Origin: Eubacterium sp.
GTDB taxonomy: Bacteria > Bacillota > Clostridia > Lachnospirales > Lachnospiraceae
NCBI GenBank assembly: GCA_024681515.1
Contig: JAILAR010000188.1
Coordinates: 1 to 35,394, forward strand
DNA length: 35,394 nucleotides
Direction of reading: 5' to 3'
The translations under genes and the position numbers were made by a program. The notes beneath the pieces are model-generated. The model did not search any database. It was not told where the DNA came from and worked only from the letters and a program-made list of their open reading frames with translations. Below are positions 16,989-23,063 of this stretch, in pieces. Position 1 is the stretch's first letter; the number at the start of each line of letters is the position of its first letter.

Positions 16989-17660
16989 CTACTCCTTTAA
17001 TGCAAGTGTCAGTTTTACGCGGTCATGGATCCCGGTCTTGTCATAAATACTGGAGATATAGTTTTTTACGGTTCCTTCGGAAATGAACAGGCGATCCGCG
17101 ATCTGGCGGTTTGTGAGTCCTTCCGCGATCAGGGAGCAGATCTCCTTCTCTCGCTCTGTCAGCGGATCCACCGCACTTTCCGGCACATGGATCTCGCTCT
17201 GTCCTGTGCCGTCCGTTCCTGCGAAGGATGACTGACTGCTCATAAGCACCGTCAGGCGCTGCATCACTTTTGCGTCCAGCACGGTCGTCCCCCCGAGGAT
17301 CTGACGAACGGCTCCCAGGATCGCATCCTTTCCGCTGTCCTTCAGCAGGTATCCGTCCGCACCGCGACCGATCGCTGCCGTGATATTCTGATCATCATAG
17401 AATGTTGTAAGCACAAGGATCTTGATCCCGGGGAATTTTGATTTCATCTCCCCGATCAGTTCGATTCCGCCCATGCCCTTCATATTGAGATCCACCAACG
17501 CAAGCTCCGGCTGCCGATCCGAAGGCAGAGATTGCAGTCCCGCCAGTGCTTCCACGCCGTCATGTGCCTTTCCGACGATCTCATGATCGTTCAGGGACAG
17601 AATGATCTCCAGACTGTCCAAAAGCATTGTTTCATCATCCACCAAATATATCCTGCTCAC
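16989..17660 (-). CDS. NarL/LuxR-type response regulator
   Basis: The 223-residue protein has a receiver domain (residues 1-120) with the acidic pocket D8-D9 and phospho-acceptor D57 (LVDLNM). Thr in VLTTF and Lys in YLLKDSG complete the switch residues. A Ser/Gly-rich linker leads to a LuxR-type helix-turn-helix (about 155-218, LTEREKEICSLIAEGLTNRQIADRL and ISEGTVKNYISSIYDKTG). It should bind DNA when phosphorylated by the kinase upstream. The start is GTG 17660 with AGGAGG 5 bp before it. It lies 222 bp downstream of the kinase stop, unusually far for a cognate pair, and the gap is filled with hairpins and two leader-motif copies. Its targets are unknown; gene B, directly downstream, has its own promoter and is a candidate. 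Confidence 0.92.
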   Translation of the reverse strand: MSRIYLVDDETMLLDSLEIILSLNDHEIVGKAHDGVEALAGLQSLPSDRQPELALVDLNMKGMGGIELIGEMKSKFPGIKILVLTTFYDDQNITAAIGRGADGYLLKDSGKDAILGAVRQILGGTTVLDAKVMQRLTVLMSSQSSFAGTDGTGQSEIHVPESAVDPLTEREKEICSLIAEGLTNRQIADRLFISEGTVKNYISSIYDKTGIHDRVKLTLALKE

Positions 17661-17674
17661 CGATTCCTCCTATA

Positions 17675-17691
17675 TTTCACACTTCGTGTTC
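17675..17691 (-). repeat. Leader hairpin motif, partial copy 3b
   Basis: This half-copy (sense CACGAAGTGTGAAAT) keeps the gene-proximal part of the motif and lacks the GCGC hairpin. It sits 14 bp before the regulator's GTG start and directly upstream of AGGAGG. Confidence 0.5.
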
Positions 17692-17698
17692 AATGGCC

Positions 17699-17810
17699 TT
17701 TGTGACCGCCCATAGAAGGCGGTCACAAACCCTCCCTTCGGTCGGGCACAAACACCTTCGGTATTTGTGGGCATGTACGGAATCAATTCTCCTGATGGAG
17801 AATCGATTCC
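17699..17810 (-). other. Three-hairpin array in the kinase-regulator gap
   Basis: Three strong stem-loops are packed into 112 bp. One is a perfect 12-bp stem with a 7-nt loop (17699-17729, arms TTTGTGACCGCC). The second is a 10-bp stem with one mismatch and a 3-nt loop (17747-17769). The third is a 14-bp stem with one mismatch and a TGAT loop (17779-17810). None has a T-tract suited to termination. In one minus-strand frame the region is open for about 60 codons (containing GIGIDSPSGELIPYMP and KGGFVTAFYGRSQR) but has no initiation site at its head, so it is not called as a gene. Confidence 0.75.
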
Positions 17811-17812
17811 TA

Positions 17813-17839
17813 TTCCATACTTCGCGCTGACGCGCTCCG
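17813..17839 (-). repeat. Leader hairpin motif, copy 3a
   Basis: The sense strand contains GAGCGCGTCAGCGCGAAGT, a full copy with a GTCA loop. Here it is far from the start codon because the hairpin array lies between it and the partial copy at 17675-17691. Confidence 0.7.
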
Positions 17840-17882
17840 TAGATTATCATAGAGCACGTGTTTCCCTTTTTTATGCCTTAAA

Positions 17883-19118
17883 TCACGTTTGCAGTCCGTG
17901 CTCTGCGCTCACCGGAAGTTCTACCACCGAGCGAAATCCATCTTCATTTGAAAATTCCGCGTAGCCTCCGCACCTCTCCGCATAGGACAGGATCTTCTTC
18001 AGGCCGAAGCCCTGTTCCAGACGCTTCTTCTCATTTTCCTTACCGTAATCGCTGTGACCGTTATCCTTCACTGTAAGCCGGATATGCGCGGAATCTCCGC
18101 TGAGCTTAACCAGAAAGGTATCCGCATGTCCGTGCTTTACACCGTTTGTCAGAAATTCCTGTAATACACCGGTCAGAAATTCCAGATGCTCGTGCGGAAG
18201 CAGCATGCCCTCCGGGAACGGATCATAAAGCCGATCACATTTTCGTTCCGTATCCATAACGAATTCGTCCATGATGCTGTCCATTCCCGCGATCAGGTCC
18301 GTGATCGGAACATCCGCACTTTCCTGATCCAGGGTTCGCACGGCCCGCCTGATAGACTCCAGACTGCCGCGGATCCGTTCATTTGCATCATTCATCCGCT
18401 TGCGTGCTTCCTCCGGTTTTACGTCATAAAGCATATCTGCCGCGTCCAATGTCATGATGGCTGCCGTGATATTATGACCCACACTGTTATGAATGTTCCG
18501 GCTGATGTTTTCCCGCTCGGTAAGGCGGGCATTCTTGTCCGCGAGAAAGCTTGCCTGGGCCAGCTGACGGTTCAGTTTCTTCTCACGCATTTCGCTGACG
18601 GAAGATTGGCGAAGACGCTCCCGCTCTGACAAACGTTTCTGCCGCTCCACGCAGATCAGATGCTTAACCAGAAGCAACACCGTCACACTTGCCATAACCG
18701 CCATTGCCCAAAGAAACTGCCGTGCGACGAACTGACCATTCAGATCCGTCCAACGCTCTGTCACACCTGTCCCCAAAAAAAGGATGGTTGCAGCCGAAGG
18801 CGGAAGCCAAAACCACAGGCCCAACGTACCGTGATGCCCGCTTTGTACGTTCATGGAATCCTCACGTACGGGTTCACTCTCCCCCACCGGCCAAAGCACA
18901 GCGAAAACGATGTATCCGGGCCAGAAACCGGAAAGGACACCGAAACATGCAGCCAGTATCCATTTCAGCCATGTGAGATGAATGCCCATGGAATGCGCCG
19001 TGACAGCCACCAGAAGAAGTCCTGCCGCAAGGAGCAGCAGGAGGGGATGTTCGGACCGGATCATGGACAATCCGGCCAAAACAGCGATGATGAAACTGTC
19101 AATCAATGCAAACAGCAT
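17883..19118 (-). CDS. NarL-family sensor histidine kinase (HisKA_3)
   Basis: The 411-residue kinase has about five or six N-terminal membrane segments with short loops (residues 1-165), a charged helical linker, and a HisKA_3 dimerisation domain with phospho-acceptor H210 in ERENISRNIHNSVGHNI. The C-terminal HATPase has the N-box EFLTNGVKHGHAD, the G1 box VKDNGHSDYG and GFGLKKI. The lack of a large external loop suggests it senses signals in or at the membrane. Its ATG overlaps the stop of the upstream hydrolase as TGATG, so I place the start at 19118 rather than seven codons earlier inside that gene. Translation is probably coupled. Its partner is the response regulator at 16989-17660. Confidence 0.92.
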   Translation of the reverse strand: MLFALIDSFIIAVLAGLSMIRSEHPLLLLLAAGLLLVAVTAHSMGIHLTWLKWILAACFGVLSGFWPGYIVFAVLWPVGESEPVREDSMNVQSGHHGTLGLWFWLPPSAATILFLGTGVTERWTDLNGQFVARQFLWAMAVMASVTVLLLVKHLICVERQKRLSERERLRQSSVSEMREKKLNRQLAQASFLADKNARLTERENISRNIHNSVGHNITAAIMTLDAADMLYDVKPEEARKRMNDANERIRGSLESIRRAVRTLDQESADVPITDLIAGMDSIMDEFVMDTERKCDRLYDPFPEGMLLPHEHLEFLTGVLQEFLTNGVKHGHADTFLVKLSGDSAHIRLTVKDNGHSDYGKENEKKRLEQGFGLKKILSYAERCGGYAEFSNEDGFRSVVELPVSAEHGLQT

Positions 19119-19615
19119 CAGACAACCTCGATCTGACACATCCGCATGGTGGTCAGGGCAGCCTCATGACTATCCGGAGTCACACCCGCGCAGCACGAGG
19201 AATCCACGGACACTTTAATTTCCGGATAAAGCGCCTTGATGATCAATGCATTGGAGACCACACAGATATCCGTGCAAAGTCCGATCAGTTCCACTTCTTC
19301 GAAGGCTCTTCCTGCCCATCCGGTGTAACCGAAGGACGGCTTATCGATCACCTTCGCGCCTTCAAACAAAAGGCCGTCACGAATCTCCCAACCCGGAGTC
19401 CCCTCGATACAATGTACCACCGGAAGATGACGGCCTTCATTGGTCTCCATATAATTCTCATGATGCGTATCCCGGGTGAAGATCACCTCATCTCCACGAT
19501 TTCGATACTCTGCTATCTTGGCCTTTACAGCTTCCACGATGGTCACTGCCTCAGCCGTTCCAAGACTGCCGTCGATAAAATCATTCTGCATATCAACTAC
19601 GATCAATGTCTTCAT
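19118..19615 (-). CDS. Isochorismatase-family cysteine hydrolase (nicotinamidase-like)
   Basis: The 165-residue cytoplasmic enzyme has the full cysteine-hydrolase triad: D8 (VVDMQNDF), K92 (IDKPSFGYTGW) and C118 (CTDICVVSNA). A probable metal site DTHHE and the cis-peptide region before the cysteine are also present. PncA-like nicotinamidase activity, nicotinamide to nicotinate, is the closest guess; other amide substrates are possible. The start is ATG 19615 with GGAGGG just upstream. The reading frame stays open for 48 more codons, but those run through a 15-bp tandem repeat and are not credible protein. It overlaps the histidine kinase start by TGATG, an odd partner for a two-component system. 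Confidence 0.88.
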   Translation of the reverse strand: MKTLIVVDMQNDFIDGSLGTAEAVTIVEAVKAKIAEYRNRGDEVIFTRDTHHENYMETNEGRHLPVVHCIEGTPGWEIRDGLLFEGAKVIDKPSFGYTGWAGRAFEEVELIGLCTDICVVSNALIIKALYPEIKVSVDSSCCAGVTPDSHEAALTTMRMCQIEVV

Positions 19616-19639
19616 TTTTCTCCCTCCGTTTCTCCTCGT

Positions 19640-19684
19640 GATTCCATGATTTTTGATTCCATGATTTTTGATTCCATGATTCAT
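19640..19684. repeat. Three 15-bp tandem repeats upstream of the hydrolase
   Basis: The unit GATTCCATGATTTTT occurs twice exactly and a third time with a changed end. It lies 25 bp upstream of the hydrolase start, inside the leader. Confidence 0.8.
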
Positions 19685-19759
19685 GTTTACATGTTTTTTT
19701 ACACGATGATTTATTTCATGATGAATATAACACTCCGATTGACAATACACAACATGCAA

Positions 19760-20635
19760 TCACTGCTCAAGGAAAGGCATCGTCCTGATCAGCGACCTGT
19801 AAATGTTTGCAAAATCCACTTTGCATTTTCCGTCCCAAATACCAACCGGGATCTTGTCCTCAAAGGTATATTCCTTCATCTCTTCTCCACTTTCAAAATA
19901 ATACACCTGAACCAATTTTTCTTCCGGTATCACGACCCAGTATTCGCGTACACCGGCGGCACGATACTTTCGCATTTTTCGAAACAGATCCATGTACCAG
20001 TTTCCCGGAGAAAGCACCTCCACTATAAAATCCGGTGCTCCAACGATACACTTCATCGTTATCTTTGACTGATCGCATACAACCATAATATCCGGCTGCA
20101 CCATCGTCTTATCATCAGCATCAAGCTGAACATCCATCGGTGCATCAAACGGTGTACATGGACCATTGTGATCCTCCACATATTGATCAAGCACGGAATA
20201 AATCCTTCCTGCAATCCGCTGATGCACAGATGTGGGCGAAGCCATATCATAGAACGTTCCATCAATCATTTCCACCCGTGCACCATCCGGGAGATTATAA
20301 TAATCCTTTATCGTCATCCCGGAACTCCCTGAAAAATGAAGTGCATCTAACTGATCTAACTGACCTGGCTGCCCTTTCTGTCCCCGTGGCCCGTACGTAT
20401 TCATCGCCGAATCTTCCAGGATGTCGTTCCACACGGGATTACCATGGCCCCATCGTATCTTCCACTCACGCTCAAAAAAAACAGAAAGTGCCTGTAACGT
20501 CTCATATCTCGGCGTGCCGGTTGACCTTCCAAACACCTTCTGCACAGTCCCTAAGGGAACTCCGGATCCATCCGCAATCTGCTTATTTGTAAATCCGTAA
20601 TCCTTCTTCAGTTTGAGCATTTCCTGTAATGTCAT
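19760..20635 (-). CDS. HTH-Uma2 fusion: DNA-binding N-terminus with PD-(D/E)XK-type Uma2 domain
   Basis: Residues 1-60 form an XRE-like helix-turn-helix (FTNKQIADGSGVPLGTVQKVFG, then PRYETLQALSVFF). A Gly/Gln linker (about 78-100) follows. Residues about 105-285 form a Uma2 domain with GMTIKDYYNLPDGARVEMIDG, SVHQRIAGRI, QPDIMVV, PDFIVEVLSPGN and KYRAAGVREYWVVIPEE. The D of QPDIMV and the E of VEVLSP fit the restriction-endonuclease-fold acidic residues. The family is widespread and poorly characterised, and nuclease activity is not established. Uma2 proteins without an HTH are about 180-190 residues. The start is ATG 20635 with GGGGGTGATA upstream. It has a near-consensus promoter at 20697-20725. 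It ends about 145 bp before the hydrolase start. Confidence 0.85.
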   Translation of the reverse strand: MTLQEMLKLKKDYGFTNKQIADGSGVPLGTVQKVFGRSTGTPRYETLQALSVFFEREWKIRWGHGNPVWNDILEDSAMNTYGPRGQKGQPGQLDQLDALHFSGSSGMTIKDYYNLPDGARVEMIDGTFYDMASPTSVHQRIAGRIYSVLDQYVEDHNGPCTPFDAPMDVQLDADDKTMVQPDIMVVCDQSKITMKCIVGAPDFIVEVLSPGNWYMDLFRKMRKYRAAGVREYWVVIPEEKLVQVYYFESGEEMKEYTFEDKIPVGIWDGKCKVDFANIYRSLIRTMPFLEQ

Positions 20636-20638
20636 CGT

Positions 20639-20798
20639 TTATCACCCCCTAAATATCCAAAGAGAGTATCATCCATTCCTCGACCGTTTCAAATCCATTT
20701 TATCGCCATTCAAGCCATTTGTCAACCATAAATCGAACATACATTCGCGCATTATCTGTATGTTTGGAAATATTCTGATAATCACCCCCGAAATATCC
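20639..20798. repeat. Pair of 20-bp direct repeats in the HTH-Uma2 leader
   Basis: TTATCACCCCCTAAATATCC (20639-20658, containing the Shine-Dalgarno) recurs as TAATCACCCCCGAAATATCC (20779-20798), 18 of 20 identical and 140 bp apart, on either side of the promoter. It may be a relic of a duplicated gene start or a pair of binding sites for the HTH protein. Confidence 0.6.
20697..20725 (-). promoter_or_regulatory. Promoter of the HTH-Uma2 gene
   Basis: On the minus strand TTGACA and TAAAAT are separated by 17 bp, about 60 bp before the start codon. Confidence 0.88.
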
Positions 20799-20848
20799 TT
20801 GTAGCTGACCGATGGCTGAATAGCCCTCAAATCAACAAAAACGAAACA

Positions 20849-20877
20849 GAGCAGACCAAAGCCTGCTCCGCAATTAT
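20849..20877 (-). terminator. Terminator of the small metallophosphoesterase gene
   Basis: On the minus strand GAGCAG-GCTTTGGT-CTGCTC forms the hairpin and TGTTTCGTTTTTG follows. It begins about 10 bp after the stop at 20879. Confidence 0.75.
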
Positions 20878-20878
20878 T

Positions 20879-21460
20879 TCAATCGAGTTTTGACATTGCC
20901 CGATCCTCTGACCCATCATCCCCTTCTTCCGCCTGAAATCGTTCGTTATTACGGATCAGTTCCTTCAGCGAAACCGGCATGTATCCGTTGATCATACAGC
21001 CCGCGTTCAGTGCATGTTTCTTTGTTTTCATGAAATGATAGGTCTCATCTCTCCGATTATGGATATGTCCGTAGATATGCCAGGCCCCTCTGTGATATGC
21101 ATTCCATTCGGCAATGGGATAATGACAGAGTGTAATCCTCTCTCCTCCATCTTCGATCTGCATCACCGTTTCGATCCCTTCAAGCAAACTTTGTGCAGCC
21201 GGATTCTTAAGGATCGGCCCGTCATGATTTCCAAGGATCAGATACTTATGCCCCTTTAACTGATTCAGATACCATTCCGCCGGAAGGGCGCTTCGATAGC
21301 AAAGATCCCCAACGATATACACCGTATCATCTTCCTGAACGCGTGCATTCCAAAGTTCGATCAGAGTCAGATCCATTTCATCTGCATTTGTAAACGGACG
21401 CCCATCAAAACGGATCACATTTTCGTGTCCAAAGTGAAGGTCACTGATATACAACTTCAT
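20879..21460 (-). CDS. Calcineurin-like metallophosphoesterase, 193 aa
   Basis: All metal-binding motifs of the family are present in order: D7-x-H9 (SDLHFGH), GDLCYR, GNHDG, CHYPIAEW and GHIHN. It resembles the small stand-alone phosphoesterases of phage and Firmicutes that act on phosphodiesters or phosphoproteins; the substrate is not known. There is no signal peptide. The start is ATG 21460 with AAAGGAG upstream. The second phosphoesterase gene lies upstream on the same strand, separated by the 13-bp repeat array, so the two may be co-transcribed through it. Confidence 0.9.
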   Translation of the reverse strand: MKLYISDLHFGHENVIRFDGRPFTNADEMDLTLIELWNARVQEDDTVYIVGDLCYRSALPAEWYLNQLKGHKYLILGNHDGPILKNPAAQSLLEGIETVMQIEDGGERITLCHYPIAEWNAYHRGAWHIYGHIHNRRDETYHFMKTKKHALNAGCMINGYMPVSLKELIRNNERFQAEEGDDGSEDRAMSKLD

Positions 21461-21480
21461 TCCGTTCTCCTTTATCGCAT

Positions 21481-21637
21481 GATCCAATCACGCATTACAA
21501 TCTTGTGATTCAATCACATAATTCAGTCGCATAATTCAATCACGCGTTTCAATCATATGTATCAACCACACGATTCAATCATACGTTTCAATCGCGTATT
21601 TCAATCGCATGTTTCAATCGCATGTTTCAATCACATG
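21481..21637. repeat. 13-bp tandem repeat array (about 12 copies)
   Basis: Ten clean consecutive 13-bp units (21508-21637, consensus TTTCAATCGCATG) and two diverged ones (21481-21507) fill the gap between the two phosphoesterase genes. Variation concentrates in the last five bases of the unit while TTCAATC is nearly constant. The array covers the last seven codons and stop (TGA, 21614-21616) of the upstream gene. There are no spacers, so it is not CRISPR. Confidence 0.92.
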
Positions 21638-22342
21638 ATACTCCATCTTCTCGGTGTCAACCCACACAAACAGCCTGTCTCCGATCGGCGTTCCGTTTGA
21701 ATATGTCGAAAACGTATCCAGAGTCAGAAGGGATCCGCAGGCAGCATCTCCTTCAAACAATGCCTTTTTCACCGGTGTATGGCCTACCACCTGCATCATT
21801 TCCATGAGATAGATCCGTTCTCCGCCCTGCGGTCTCGCCCAGATCGGCGAATCATCTTCCCACATGTAAGGACGCCCCATCTTGTTGATTCGATCAATGA
21901 TATAATCAATATCAACTTTTTCGCTACTTCCGAAATGTTTCAGAACAAACTTCTGCGTAAGTCCGGCATGACTGAATAGCACGTTATCCATTCGATGCAT
22001 ATACGCCGCATGTCCTTCAGGGAGAACCATCTCAATCCTCTGAATCCCCTTCACGATCAGTTCTCTGGCGTATGCAGAATATCCGGATTCAAACCCCTGC
22101 CATACATAACTCATATCATGATTTCCATAGCAAAGCCAGGTATTGGGATGATCTGCAATAAATGTAACCGTTGCTTCGATCGTCTCGGAATACAGTTCCA
22201 GATTCCGCTCCTGCCCCCAATCATCCATGATATCTCCCAGCAGTACGATCCTGTCATACGAATCCTGTTTGATCAATTTTTCCGCCTGCTCAAACATCCA
22301 TGGTTTTAAATGTACATCCGGAATTACAAATACCTTACTCAT
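21614..22342 (-). CDS. Calcineurin-like metallophosphoesterase, 242 aa
   Basis: The motifs D9-x-H11 (IPDVHLKP), GDIMDDWG, GNHDMSYV, FSHAG and GHTP match PPP-like phosphoesterases (Ser/Thr phosphatase, ApaH or PrpE type). It is unrelated in detail to the 193-residue enzyme next door. The start at ATG 22342 has GGAG 6 bp upstream and begins the fold exactly. An in-frame ATG at 22417 has a stronger AAAGGAG and would add 25 residues (MFVKDTCEVMISPERVSAKC and five more) that translate the leader hairpin motif. The true start is therefore uncertain. The C-terminus (HVIETCD) is encoded by the tandem repeat array. Confidence 0.88.
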   Translation of the reverse strand: MSKVFVIPDVHLKPWMFEQAEKLIKQDSYDRIVLLGDIMDDWGQERNLELYSETIEATVTFIADHPNTWLCYGNHDMSYVWQGFESGYSAYARELIVKGIQRIEMVLPEGHAAYMHRMDNVLFSHAGLTQKFVLKHFGSSEKVDIDYIIDRINKMGRPYMWEDDSPIWARPQGGERIYLMEMMQVVGHTPVKKALFEGDAACGSLLTLDTFSTYSNGTPIGDRLFVWVDTEKMEYHVIETCD

Positions 22343-22353
22343 AAATATCTCCA

Positions 22354-22380
22354 TTCCACACTTCGCGCTTACGCGCTCCG
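22354..22380 (-). repeat. Leader hairpin motif, copy 4
   Basis: The sense strand contains GAGCGCGTAAGCGCGAAGT followed by GTGGAA. It has the same GCGC arms and GTAA loop as copy 2. Its edge is 11 bp before ATG 22342, overlapping the approach to its Shine-Dalgarno. Confidence 0.75.
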
Positions 22381-22603
22381 GTGAAATCATTACTTCGCAC
22401 GTATCTTTCACAAACATGCCTTTCTCCTTTGTTCGAGTCCGTGCCACGTTCTGATTTATTCCGGACTCCCTCATCTCAGGATAACACAAAACCAGCCCGA
22501 AAGCATTCAACCCGTAGTCTAAAAACACCCGCCCCAAAACATTCGCCTGGAAATATCTGATCCGAAAACCACCCGGCAGGAAATACCTGTCAAGCATGTA
22601 TAA
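22381..22603. other. Gap upstream of the 242-aa phosphoesterase
   Basis: Apart from the alternative start at 22417 and its AAAGGAG, I see no gene, clear promoter or repeat here. The frame stays open upstream to 22654, but the translation has no recognisable domain. Confidence 0.5.
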
Positions 22604-22636
22604 CAAAAGCCACGTCCGCCCGGAACGTGGCTTTTG
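22604..22636 (-). terminator. Terminator of the histone-like gene
   Basis: The arms CAAAAGCCACGT and ACGTGGCTTTTG are perfectly complementary around a 9-nt loop. It lies about 30 bp beyond the stop at 22667 and has T-rich flanks in both directions. Confidence 0.9.
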
Positions 22637-22666
22637 CATACATATATGGTCCAACTTCTACGTGCC

Positions 22667-23032
22667 CTACTCCGGCAATTCCCGAAGGGGATCAAAACCG
22701 GGGATCATATCGGCCAGCCCGCCGAGCAGGTTCTGATCACCGAGGATCGTCCCCAGGATTCCTCCGGTCTGCACTTTATTGCCCCGGAGCAATGCCAGCG
22801 CAGCCTTCTTCTGATCCGAATCTGCTTTCCGATAGAGCTCCACCAGACGCTTCTCCGTTGCCGTCACCTGCATACTGGATTTCTTTGCAGTGGTCGTTTT
22901 CTTCGCCGCAGGTTTCTTTGCAGCCACCGTTGTCGGCTTCTTAACAGCAGGTTTCTTTGCGGCAGGTTTCTTTGCAGTTGTTGCTGCGGGTTTCTTTGCG
23001 GTCGTAGCTGCCGTCGATACTTTTCTTGCCAT
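22667..23032 (-). CDS. Lys/Ala/Pro-rich histone H1-like protein
   Basis: Of the 121 residues, the first 53 or so are AAKKPA-type repeats (TTAKKPA, AAKKPAV, VAAKKPAAKK) typical of bacterial H1-like tails that bind nucleic acid through charge. The C-terminal part is compact: an amphipathic helix (KRLVELYRKADSDQKKAALA), then a Gly/Leu-rich segment ending GGLADMIPGFDPLRELPE. A role in nucleoid or RNA binding is inferred from composition only. The start is ATG 23032 with a perfect AGGAGG. It sits 27 bp after the repeat/DUF6273 gene C, so co-transcription is likely, and the leader motif fills that gap. Confidence 0.8.
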   Translation of the reverse strand: MARKVSTAATTAKKPAATTAKKPAAKKPAVKKPTTVAAKKPAAKKTTTAKKSSMQVTATEKRLVELYRKADSDQKKAALALLRGNKVQTGGILGTILGDQNLLGGLADMIPGFDPLRELPE

Positions 23033-23044
23033 AGGAACCTCCTA

Positions 23045-23063
23045 TTCCATACTTCGTGCTTAT
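23045..23063 (-). repeat. Leader hairpin motif, copy 5 (degenerate)
   Basis: The sense strand reads ATAAGCACGAAGTATGGAA. The hairpin arms are lost but the AAGC-CGAAGTATGGAA part remains, 12 bp before the histone-like gene and directly before AGGAGG. The TAA stop of gene C (23060-23062) lies within it. Confidence 0.6.

Noticed and set aside
17664-17860. Small protein gene in the kinase-regulator gap
   Set aside because: The open frame begins right after stop codons with no ATG, GTG or TTG plus ribosome binding site at its head, and it covers strong hairpins.
19616-19759. N-terminal extension of the hydrolase with NHGIK repeats
   Set aside because: It comes from translating a 15-bp tandem repeat. 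The ribosome binding site and family alignment place the start at 19615.
21481-21637. CRISPR-like array: the sense strand of the 13-bp units contains ATTGAAAC, like the end of many CRISPR repeats
   Set aside because: Units are 13 bp, directly abutting, with no unique spacers and no cas gene nearby. It is a simple tandem repeat.
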